DNA from: Pseudomonadota bacterium
Lineage (GTDB): Bacteria > Pseudomonadota > Alphaproteobacteria > Rhizobiales > Rhizobiaceae
Direction: 5' to 3'
NCBI GenBank assembly: GCA_023422735.1
Contig: JAFAGL010000284.1
Span: 1 to 5,719 of the forward strand
Length of the DNA: 5,719 nt
The notes under the pieces were generated by a model. That model saw only the letters and a list, made by a program, of their open reading frames with translations. It ran no database searches and had not been told where the DNA came from. Of this stretch, positions 1 through 5,719 are shown piece by piece. The position numbers and the translations under genes are program-made. Numbering within the stretch: position 1 is the stretch's first letter; each line of letters starts with the position of its first letter.

Positions 1-1
1 T

Positions 2-661
2 GCGCCCGTCATCCCCTTGAAGGGCATCACCGCAGCGCTTTTGCGCATGGACGAGATGCAGGGCCGCCTGCAAACGCCGACCGCGCTTGTGCGCAAAGGC
101 GACAAGCCCGCATCCGCTGTACCGCCTGCCGATCCGTTGCCCGCATTGCCGAACTACAAGACCACCCCGGCTTTGTCTCCCGACGAAGCCGCAAAGCTCA
201 TTGCGCGCGCCCGGGAACTCGAAGCCGGGCGGTATGAAAGCGAAAGCTGCACGATCGAGGCTCGCGGAGAATGGGACGCATCCAAAGCCGATAGTCTCGA
301 TGCCGACCACGCGCTTGTCACACTGTCCTGCGCCAATGGCGCTTACCAAAGCTGGGCGCTTGTTTCGGTGATCGAACGCAAGGACGGCGGCAAGCTTGTC
401 CCGGTGACCGACGATCTGCCGATTACGCGCGACAGCGCCAGCGAAGACGTGACCTCCCTCTCAGAACCGACTTTCGATCCCGCAACCGGCATTCTTTACA
501 CATCCGCGCGCGGGCGGGGGCTGGGTGATTGCGGCTTTGACGCGCAGTGGATTTGGACCGGCAAGGAAATGCAACTGACCAGCGCCAACTACCAGGACAC
601 ATGCGGCGGGAGTGGACCCGGCGACTGGCCGGTGATCTTCCGATCGCAACAGGCGGACTAA
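2..661 (+). CDS. DUF1176 domain-containing protein, C-terminal part (5' end outside window)
   Basis: The reading frame is open from the first full codon (base 2) to TAA at 659-661, so the gene begins upstream of the window and 219 codons are visible. There is no reason to start it at the internal TTG at 17, because the residues before it (APVIP, running into LKG) fit the family. Two blocks recall DUF1176 proteins: an N-terminal stretch with MDEMQGR and TALVRKGD (visible residues 16-34), and a C-terminal block with GRGLGDCG, a W-x-W pair and CGGSGPGDWPV (residues 171-211). Four cysteines (visible residues 83, 110, 177, 201) could form disulfides, which would suit an exported protein, but the signal-peptide region is not in view. 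The biochemical function of DUF1176 is unknown to me. It converges on the ybhR-like gene and is not part of that operon. The family call is from recalled motifs and fairly secure; any role is open. Confidence 0.85.
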   Translation, partial: APVIPLKGITAALLRMDEMQGRLQTPTALVRKGDKPASAVPPADPLPALPNYKTTPALSPDEAAKLIARARELEAGRYESESCTIEARGEWDASKADSLDADHALVTLSCANGAYQSWALVSVIERKDGGKLVPVTDDLPITRDSASEDVTSLSEPTFDPATGILYTSARGRGLGDCGFDAQWIWTGKEMQLTSANYQDTCGGSGPGDWPVIFRSQQAD

Positions 662-664
662 ATT

Positions 665-1765
665 TTACGATCGCGTCTGTTTCCAGAAGGTGAAATGGGC
701 GGCCAGCACGGTCACGACCGCAATGGCGAGAAGGGCCATAAGCGAGTTCTGGATCTCCGCGAAGCCATAGCTCTTGAGGAAGATGCCCTTTGCCATCTGG
801 ATGAAATGGGTCAGCGGATTGACCGCGCTGATCCATTGCAAGAAGGGCGGCATATTCTCGATGGGAGCCAGATAACCGGACAAGACGACCGACGGCACCA
901 TGAAGCAGAAGACCCCGAGAAAGGCTTGCTGCTGGCTGCTCGAAACGGCTGAAAGCAGCAGCCCGACGCCGCAAAGCGCCAGCGCATAGGAAAACGTCGC
1001 CAGAAGCAGCAACCAGACGGAACCGCTGAACGGCACGCCGTAAACGAAGACAGCCGAAAGGGCGATGATACTGCCCTGCCCCAGCGAAACGAGAATGCCG
1101 GGAATGGCCTTGCCGACCATGATCGTGGCAGGCGTCAGGGGGGTCACCAACAGCTGGTCGAATGTGCCCTCCTCACGCTCGCGCGCCAGCGAAAGCGAGG
1201 TCACCAGCAGGCAGCCAACGGTTGCAATGATCGCCACGAGGCTCGGCAGAACGAACCAGTTGTAGTTGAGGTTAGGGTTGTAAAGATTGCGCACCACCAG
1301 CTTTGCGGGCGGTTTCTGCTCGGAGATCTCTTCCGAATAGGCAATCGTAATTTGCTGGATGTAGGAAAAGGCGATCTGGGCAGAGTTCGAGCGCCGTCCA
1401 TCAATCAGCGCCTGCAACGCCACCGGCTCGCCGGCCATCACCTTGCGCGAGAAATCCGGCGGCACGCGGATGGCAAGCAGCGCGTCCTGGCGGTCGATCA
1501 CGGCCTGAATCTGGTCTTCGCTTGTCAGCGATAGAACCTCGTTGAACGCAGATGCGGCCGCCATGCGCTGCACCAGTTCCACGGCCTGCGCGCCCTGATC
1601 CTCGTTGAAGACGGCCAGCGTCGCATTGCGCAATTCCAGCGTGGTGGCAAAGGGAAAGATCGCAAGCTGGAGAACAAGAGGCGTCACCAGGAGCATCACA
1701 TCGCGACGGGTGGCGAAAAGCTGCTGCAACTCCTTGATGATGAGCGTGACGATACGGCTCCACAT
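665..1765 (-). CDS. ybhR: ABC-2 type transporter permease, YbhR-like
   Basis: This is an inner-membrane permease subunit of an ABC efflux pump, expected to pair with the neighbouring YbhS-like permease and be driven by the YbhF-like ATPase. Counting from the upstream ATG at 1777, it has the usual ABC-2 layout: one N-terminal membrane segment (about 27-46), a large extracytoplasmic domain (about 50-170, with NPNLNYNW just before the membrane), then five hydrophobic segments (about 175-197, 225-247, 252-276, 282-304, 343-364). The ABC-2 motif AREREEGTFDQLLVTPL (198-214) follows the second segment and should lie at the ATPase contact. I chose ATG 1765 (366 aa) over ATG 1777 (370 aa, 8-nt overlap with ybhS) for two reasons. 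MWSRIVTLIIKEL aligns with the start of E. coli YbhR as I recall it, and GGGTGA sits 4 nt upstream as a possible ribosome site. It is the last gene of the operon. Its substrate cannot be read from sequence. Confidence 0.93.
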   Translation of the reverse strand: MWSRIVTLIIKELQQLFATRRDVMLLVTPLVLQLAIFPFATTLELRNATLAVFNEDQGAQAVELVQRMAAASAFNEVLSLTSEDQIQAVIDRQDALLAIRVPPDFSRKVMAGEPVALQALIDGRRSNSAQIAFSYIQQITIAYSEEISEQKPPAKLVVRNLYNPNLNYNWFVLPSLVAIIATVGCLLVTSLSLAREREEGTFDQLLVTPLTPATIMVGKAIPGILVSLGQGSIIALSAVFVYGVPFSGSVWLLLLATFSYALALCGVGLLLSAVSSSQQQAFLGVFCFMVPSVVLSGYLAPIENMPPFLQWISAVNPLTHFIQMAKGIFLKSYGFAEIQNSLMALLAIAVVTVLAAHFTFWKQTRS

Positions 1766-1769
1766 GGCG

Positions 1770-1775
1770 TCACCC
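1770..1775 (-). promoter_or_regulatory. Probable ribosome binding site of the ybhR-like gene
   Basis: On the minus strand GGGTGA lies 4 nt before ATG 1765 and includes the ybhS stop codon TGA. GGTGA matches part of the 16S-complementary sequence (AGGAGGTGATC). It favours ATG 1765 over ATG 1777, which has no recognisable site in front of it. The match is short, so this is moderate evidence. Confidence 0.45.
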
Positions 1776-2930
1776 ATCCAGCCGGCGGCGTGTTTTCAGC
1801 GCCGTCAGCCCCAGCCAGAAACAGGCCGAAAGCGTGAGGAAAACGAGGTTCGGCGCCACGATCGACCACACGTCACCCGCCTGAAACAGCGTTTGCATGA
1901 TGTTGACGAAATAGCGGGCCGGAACAAGGAAGGTGATCGCCTGCACGAAGGCAGGCATGGAGGAAATCTCGAAGATCAGGCCGGACAACAGCGCAGCCGG
2001 CAGGAAGGCAGCGTTGAGCGCGGCTTGCGCGGAGTTGAACTGGTCGCGCGTCACCGTCGAAAGCAGCAGGCCAAGGCCCAGCGCGCTGCCCAGAAACAGG
2101 CTGGTCGAAAGCAGCAGGATGAAGATCGAACCGCGAAACGGCACATTCATGATGAAGATCGAGATCAGCACGCAGATCGTCATCGCGATCAATGCCAGCG
2201 CATAATAAGGCAGGCTCTTCGACAAAAGCAGCTCGGTGCGACTGATCGGCGTGGCAAGCAGCGCTTCCATCGTGCCGCGCTCCCATTCGCGCGCAACCAC
2301 CAGCGATGTCAGCAGCGCGCCGATGATCGTCATCACGACAGAAATCGAGCCGGGAATGAGATAATTGCGACTGATCGTCGTGGGGTTGAACCAGTAGCGC
2401 GATTCAATCGAGATCGGCTCGACAAACTCGGTGCCAAAGGCCTCAGCACGCGCAGACATCCAGTTGCCGAAGAGGCCCTGCGCATAAGAGCCGACGAAAT
2501 TTGCCGTATTGGGCTCTGCGCCATCGGCCAGAACCTGTATTTCCGCGTCGCCTGTGCCCGCCATGACCTTGGCGGTGAAATCCTGCGGAATGACGATCAC
2601 GCCGCGCACTTTACCCCGTGTCAGCGCTTCCTCGATGTCGGCAAAGCTATTGACGAAAACGGGCTCGACATAGGGCGAGCCTGCGGCAGCGGCGGCAAAG
2701 CGTGTTGCCTCGACACCGTGATCTTCCATCACGACGCCCATGCGCAGCCGGTTCGTGTCCAGCGAAATGCCGAAGCCGAAAATGAAGAGCAGCACGACGG
2801 GCAGGATCACCGCAATCAGGATGCTGCTTGGATCGCGCACGATCTGTCGCGTTTCCTTGATACATAGCGCCTTCAGCCGCCGCAGGGAAAAGCCCGGAGC
2901 GGCATCGGCGAAATCGCCGTGCCCGCTCAC
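1770..2930 (-). CDS. ybhS: ABC-2 type transporter permease, YbhS-like
   Basis: This is the first of the two permease subunits, 386 aa, close to the length recalled for E. coli YbhS. A cytoplasmic N-terminus with KETRQIVRDPSS (25-36) leads into membrane segment 1 (about 37-55). A large extracytoplasmic domain follows (about 58-190, containing DGAEPNTANFV and RYWFNPTTIS), then five further hydrophobic segments (about 192-214, 240-262, 268-292, 301-322, 356-378). The ABC-2 motif VAREWERGTMEALLATP (212-228) follows the second segment. The start is GTG at 2930, which overlaps the ybhF stop in a GTGA junction (4 nt shared). A strong AAGGAG site lies 8 nt upstream, inside the end of ybhF, so reinitiation or coupled translation is likely. 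The pairing with YbhR in one channel is inferred from the two adjacent permease genes and from the known cluster. The charged C-terminus (LKTRRRLDG) is probably cytoplasmic. Confidence 0.95.
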   Translation of the reverse strand: MSGHGDFADAAPGFSLRRLKALCIKETRQIVRDPSSILIAVILPVVLLFIFGFGISLDTNRLRMGVVMEDHGVEATRFAAAAAGSPYVEPVFVNSFADIEEALTRGKVRGVIVIPQDFTAKVMAGTGDAEIQVLADGAEPNTANFVGSYAQGLFGNWMSARAEAFGTEFVEPISIESRYWFNPTTISRNYLIPGSISVVMTIIGALLTSLVVAREWERGTMEALLATPISRTELLLSKSLPYYALALIAMTICVLISIFIMNVPFRGSIFILLLSTSLFLGSALGLGLLLSTVTRDQFNSAQAALNAAFLPAALLSGLIFEISSMPAFVQAITFLVPARYFVNIMQTLFQAGDVWSIVAPNLVFLTLSACFWLGLTALKTRRRLDG

Positions 2931-4696
2931 GCCGCCTTCTCCTTTTCGGCAGCTTCGCGCGCCGCATCATCGCGCTTGATCAACCCGATAAAGGCATCTT
3001 CAAAAGTCGGGTCCGGCAGGTCCTGCGTCGCGACAGCCTGCTTCAGTTCGTCGGGCGGGCCGGCTGCGATCATCCGGCCACGATAAATCAACGCGATCCG
3101 GTCGCAATATTCGGCCTCATCCATGAAGTGGGTCGTCACCATGACGGTCACGCCCTTGTCGACCAGCGCGTTGATATGCACCCAGAATTCGCGGCGCGTT
3201 ACCGGGTCGACGCCTGATGTCGGCTCGTCCAGGAAGATCAGCGGAGGCTCGTGCATCAGCGCACAGGCCAGCGCCAGCCGCTGCTTGAAACCCAACGGCA
3301 ACTCGCCCGAAGGCGTCTTGCGATAGCGTTTGAGGTCGAAGCTTTCGAGCATCTGCTCAACTTTCGCCCGCTGCGCCCGGCCTTTCAGCCCGTAGATGCC
3401 GGAAAAGAAAACGAGGTTCCGCTCGACGCTGAGATTGCGATAAAGCGAGAATTTCTGCGCCATGTATCCGAGCTTCTGGCGCGCTTCCGAGGCGGAGCGC
3501 TTGAGGTCGATCCCCATCACTTCCGCATCACCCGATGTTGGCGTCAAAAGCCCGCACATCATGCGAAACGTCGTTGATTTCCCCGCACCATTAGGGCCGA
3601 GAAGGCCGAATATCTCTCCGCGCCTGACGTCGAACGTCACGTGATCGGTCGCAGTGAAGTCACCGAATTTGCGCGTCAGTTCATGCGCCCGGATCACCGC
3701 GCCGGCATCAACGCCCTGCGGCAGCTCGACCATCGGCATCGTATCGGCCAGCACCGAATGTCCATCCGGTCCGCCGCCGACAAGATCGATAAATGCGTCC
3801 TCAAGCCGGGGCTCGACAGCTACGACGCGCGCCGATGGCTCGCCCTCCAGCACCTCTTTGGAAGGCTGCGTCAGCCCATCCTTCAAAACAAGGCGAACCG
3901 CATCGCCCTGGATCACACCGTCGATGATGCTTGGCGAACCAAGCGCATGGCGCAGGAAATGTCGCCGATTACCTTCGATATCGCGCACCTGGATACAGCG
4001 TCCGCGCATGGCATCCATCGGTTCGCGCGGCGCGCCCGAAAAGATCACCTTGCCTTCATTCATCAGGCAAAGCGCGTCACATAATTCTGCCTCATCGAGA
4101 TAGGCGGTGGCCCAAACCACCGCCATGCCGCCTTGGGCGAGGCTCTGGACCATCGCCCACAGATCGCGCCGCGAGATCGGATCGACGCCCACACCCGGTT
4201 CATCGAGCAACAGAAGCTTCGGTGTGCCAACCAGCGTGCAGGCAAGGCCGAGCTTTTGCTTCATGCCACCTGAAAGCTTACCCGCGAGGCGGTCGGAAAA
4301 GCGGCGCAGATCGGTGAATTCCAGCAGCCGGTCGAACTGCTCCTTGCGTTCCTGTCCGGTCACCCCACGCAGGTCGGCATAGAGAATGAGGTTTTCCATC
4401 ACGGAAAGATCCTCATAAAGGCCGAATTTCTGCGGCATGTAGCCAACACGCAGATGCAGCGCGTCGGCGTCTGCGATCGGATCCAGCCCGACCACGTCGA
4501 TCTCGCCGCTTGACGCCTTGAGAAGCCCCGCCATGACACGCATCAGCGTCGTCTTGCCCGCGCCATCAGGCCCCGCGAGACCGGTGATGATGCCGGGTTT
4601 CACAACCAGATCCACATCCGCGAGCGCCCACTCCCCCTCATTCTGTTCGGGGTAGCGATGCGACAAGCCCTTGATGCGGACTGCGGCCTCTTCCAT
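2927..4696 (-). CDS. ybhF: ABC transporter ATP-binding protein with two fused nucleotide-binding domains, YbhF-like
   Basis: This is the cytoplasmic motor of the pump, 589 aa (E. coli YbhF is about 578), with two ATPase domains in one chain. Domain 1 (about 6-235) has Walker A GPDGAGKT (42-49), Q-loop MPQKFGLYED (Gln89), signature LSGGMKQ (141-147) and Walker B LLLLDEP with catalytic Glu166. The usual switch histidine is Ala198. Domain 2 (about 335-550) has Walker A GPNGAGKST (367-375), Q-loop MAQKFSLY (Gln414), a degenerate signature LPLGFKQ (466-472), Walker B LIFLDEP (Glu491) and switch His523. Each domain is followed by a similar helix, EDAFIDLV (299-306) and EDAFIGLI (566-573), which supports an internal duplication. 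The ATG is 4 nt after the ybhG stop and has no strong ribosome site, so coupled translation is likely. The C-terminal tail is short and highly charged. Pump membership is firm from the adjacent permeases; the substrate is unknown, although the E. coli system has been linked to drug sensitivity. Confidence 0.96.
   Translation of the reverse strand: MEEAAVRIKGLSHRYPEQNEGEWALADVDLVVKPGIITGLAGPDGAGKTTLMRVMAGLLKASSGEIDVVGLDPIADADALHLRVGYMPQKFGLYEDLSVMENLILYADLRGVTGQERKEQFDRLLEFTDLRRFSDRLAGKLSGGMKQKLGLACTLVGTPKLLLLDEPGVGVDPISRRDLWAMVQSLAQGGMAVVWATAYLDEAELCDALCLMNEGKVIFSGAPREPMDAMRGRCIQVRDIEGNRRHFLRHALGSPSIIDGVIQGDAVRLVLKDGLTQPSKEVLEGEPSARVVAVEPRLEDAFIDLVGGGPDGHSVLADTMPMVELPQGVDAGAVIRAHELTRKFGDFTATDHVTFDVRRGEIFGLLGPNGAGKSTTFRMMCGLLTPTSGDAEVMGIDLKRSASEARQKLGYMAQKFSLYRNLSVERNLVFFSGIYGLKGRAQRAKVEQMLESFDLKRYRKTPSGELPLGFKQRLALACALMHEPPLIFLDEPTSGVDPVTRREFWVHINALVDKGVTVMVTTHFMDEAEYCDRIALIYRGRMIAAGPPDELKQAVATQDLPDPTFEDAFIGLIKRDDAAREAAEKEKAA
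2939..2944 (-). promoter_or_regulatory. Ribosome binding site of the ybhS-like gene
   Basis: On the minus strand AAGGAG (within GAAAAGGAGAAGG) lies 8 nt before GTG 2930. It supports the GTG as the true start despite its 4-nt overlap with the ybhF stop. The site is embedded in the last codons of ybhF (the KEKAA tail), so that charged tail partly reflects the need to hold this site. It is the clearest ribosome site in the operon. Confidence 0.8.
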
Positions 4697-4700
4697 GATT

Positions 4701-5687
4701 TTACTGCGCTTCGCTCGAAAGCCGCACCGTCACCGGCATTCCCTGGCGCAACACATTGTCATCCGTTTCGACAGTGATGCGCAGGCGGTAAACGAGTGCC
4801 GTTCTCAGATCCTGCGTTTCAACCTGCTTTGGCGTGAATTCCGCACGCGACGACACAAAGCCCACAGTGCCTTCATATGGCTTGCCCGGGCGCGCATCCG
4901 TGTAGACGAGAACCTTGGTACCCGGTGCAACACGGCCAAGATCCGGTTGCTGGACATATGCGCGGATACGCACGGGGCGGTCGAGCGACAAGGTCACGAC
5001 AGCCGTGCCGGCGGCAGTCATTGTCCCGGGCTCGACAGCACGCGTCAGGATGACACCTTCGCTCGGCGCTTTCAAAACCGCATCATCGAGCTGAATTTCT
5101 GCCGCCTTGCTTTGGGCCTGCGCGCTTGCAAGCTGTGCCTGCGCCTGCTGGATTTCTTCCGGTCGCGCGCCGTTTTCCGCCGCGAGATAGGCTTGCTCTG
5201 CCGCATCGAGCTCAGCCACTGCCTGGTCCAGCGCCGCCTTGGCGTTGTCGCGCGCTTGCGGCGCGAGTGTGCGCGACTCGGTCAATGCCTCCTGCCGTTC
5301 ATAAGTGGTGCGCGCATTTTTGACGGCTGCACGACTGCCTGCGACCTGCGCGCGCAATTGCGCGAGTTCTTCTTGTCGCGTTCCCGCTTGTAACAGCGCG
5401 AGACTGGCCTTTGCTGATGCGACCGAGCCTTGGGCCTGTGCAAGGGCTGCTTCCAGCGGTTCGGGGTCGAGCTTGGCGATCACATCGCCCGCCTGAACCC
5501 GGTCGCCCTCTTCCACAACGACTTCGGCAATGCGGCCGCCGGTTCGAAACGACAAAGTGGCTTCGCGAATATCGACATTGCCGCTCATGGCCAATGCGTC
5601 GCTTTGCTGGCGTTGAGCCTGCCAATAATAGACGCCACCTCCGGCAGCCGCCGCAAGCAGAAGGATAATGATGATGATCCGTTTCAT
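4701..5687 (-). CDS. ybhG: Periplasmic adaptor / membrane fusion protein, YbhG-like (HlyD family)
   Basis: This 328-aa adaptor should link the inner-membrane pump to an outer-membrane channel. Residues 4-22 form a hydrophobic N-terminal anchor or signal sequence (poly-Ile, then Leu/Ala/Gly). I see no lipobox cysteine; the protein appears to contain no cysteine at all. The first half of the lipoyl-like domain is at about 35-74 (GNVDIREATLSFRTGGRI and VEEGDRVQAGDVIAKLD). A long Ala/Gln/Glu-rich coiled-coil hairpin spans about 75-200, with paired motifs GTRQEEL (102-108) and GARPEEI (173-179) in its two arms. The second lipoyl half is at about 203-236 (KAPSEGVILTRAVEPGT), and the beta-barrel part follows to the end (RPVRIRAYV, VYTDARPGKPYEGTVGFVS, LRQGMPVTVRL). 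These match recalled E. coli YbhG nearly block for block. The start ATG overlaps the upstream stop codon by one base (TGATG), with a weak GGGAA 9 nt before it. No outer-membrane partner gene is in the window. Confidence 0.95.
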   Translation of the reverse strand: MKRIIIIILLLAAAAGGGVYYWQAQRQQSDALAMSGNVDIREATLSFRTGGRIAEVVVEEGDRVQAGDVIAKLDPEPLEAALAQAQGSVASAKASLALLQAGTRQEELAQLRAQVAGSRAAVKNARTTYERQEALTESRTLAPQARDNAKAALDQAVAELDAAEQAYLAAENGARPEEIQQAQAQLASAQAQSKAAEIQLDDAVLKAPSEGVILTRAVEPGTMTAAGTAVVTLSLDRPVRIRAYVQQPDLGRVAPGTKVLVYTDARPGKPYEGTVGFVSSRAEFTPKQVETQDLRTALVYRLRITVETDDNVLRQGMPVTVRLSSEAQ

Positions 5688-5719
5688 CAGGACGCGTTCC
5701 CGTTCGCTTCTATCAGTAG
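5687..5719 (-). CDS. C-terminal tail of an upstream gene, possibly a TetR-type regulator
   Basis: On the minus strand, one frame is open from the window edge and reads LLIEANGNAS followed by TGA. The last base of that stop codon is the A of the ybhG ATG (TGATG junction). Such an overlap is typical of genes in one operon, so I take this as the 3' end of a co-transcribed gene. Ten codons are too few to identify it. In E. coli the gene directly upstream of ybhG encodes the TetR-family repressor CecR (YbiH), so a similar regulator is the best guess, from context only. It could also be chance open frame. Confidence 0.45.
   Translation of the reverse strand, partial: LLIEANGNAS

Noticed and set aside
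618..632. Small hairpin CCGGC-GACTG-GCCGG about 33 bp past the ybhR stop
   Set aside because: It has only five base pairs, lies inside the DUF1176 coding region (Pro-Gly-Asp-Trp-Pro codons of the conserved motif) and lacks a T-tract on either strand. Coding constraint explains it.
641..673. Two CGATCG copies (641-646 and 668-673) flanking the convergent stops, able to form a 6-bp stem
   Set aside because: The hexamer is self-palindromic and common in GC-rich genomes, the loop would be 21 nt, and no T-run follows on either strand. It does not make a terminator.
423..974. 183-codon minus-strand open frame spanning the convergent junction
   Set aside because: It covers the 3' ends of both the DUF1176 and ybhR genes in another frame, and its composition is Arg/Ser/Pro-rich low-information sequence. 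It is a shadow frame.
1605..2867. Long 420-codon open frame on the plus strand, antisense to ybhS
   Set aside because: Its translation is almost only Arg, His, Gln, Asp and Ala with no fold-like pattern, as expected when a GC-rich membrane-protein gene is read backwards. The minus-strand frame is an unmistakable ABC-2 permease.
4671..5393. 240-codon plus-strand open frame antisense to ybhG
   Set aside because: It is Arg/Cys/Leu-rich with no recognisable motif, lies opposite a well-supported adaptor gene and has no ribosome site that I can see.
5661..5679. Trinucleotide run (ATC/GAT repeats) near the start of ybhG
   Set aside because: It encodes the poly-Ile of the membrane anchor. It is short and in multiples of three, so it could not act as a frameshift switch.

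Overview
The GC-rich sequence, its codon use and the protein style suggest an alphaproteobacterium, most likely of the order Hyphomicrobiales. Brucella/Ochrobactrum would fit, but that genus-level guess rests on overall impression, because the window holds no rRNA or other taxonomic marker.

Almost the whole window (about 665 to 5719) is one tightly packed minus-strand operon. Reading in the direction of transcription, from the right edge leftwards, it contains: the last ten codons of an unidentified upstream gene; a membrane-fusion/periplasmic adaptor protein (ybhG-like); a double-ATPase ABC protein (ybhF-like); and two ABC-2 type permeases (ybhS-like, then ybhR-like). Gene order and protein sequence both match, from memory, the Escherichia coli ybhG-ybhF-ybhS-ybhR cluster. 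Adjacent genes overlap or lie within a few bases of each other (TGATG, 4-nt gap, GTGA overlap, about 4-nt gap), so they are probably co-transcribed and translationally coupled. The operon promoter lies beyond the right edge.

The inferred machine is an inner-membrane efflux pump. YbhS and YbhR would pair as the transmembrane channel and one YbhF chain would supply both nucleotide-binding domains. YbhG would be anchored in the inner membrane and reach across the periplasm to a TolC-type outer-membrane channel, which is not encoded here. YbhF is asymmetric: the two composite ATP sites differ, with one consensus site and one degenerate site.

At the left edge a plus-strand gene, truncated at its 5' end by the window boundary, encodes the C-terminal part of a DUF1176-family protein. 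It converges tail-to-tail with ybhR, with only 3 bp between the two stop codons. I found no RNA gene, mobile element, CRISPR array, convincing terminator or gene-free stretch longer than a few bases. The region looks like ordinary chromosomal core or semi-core DNA and not a new system. The points most worth a second look are the asymmetric ATPase, the identity of the cut-off upstream gene, and the terminator-less convergent junction.
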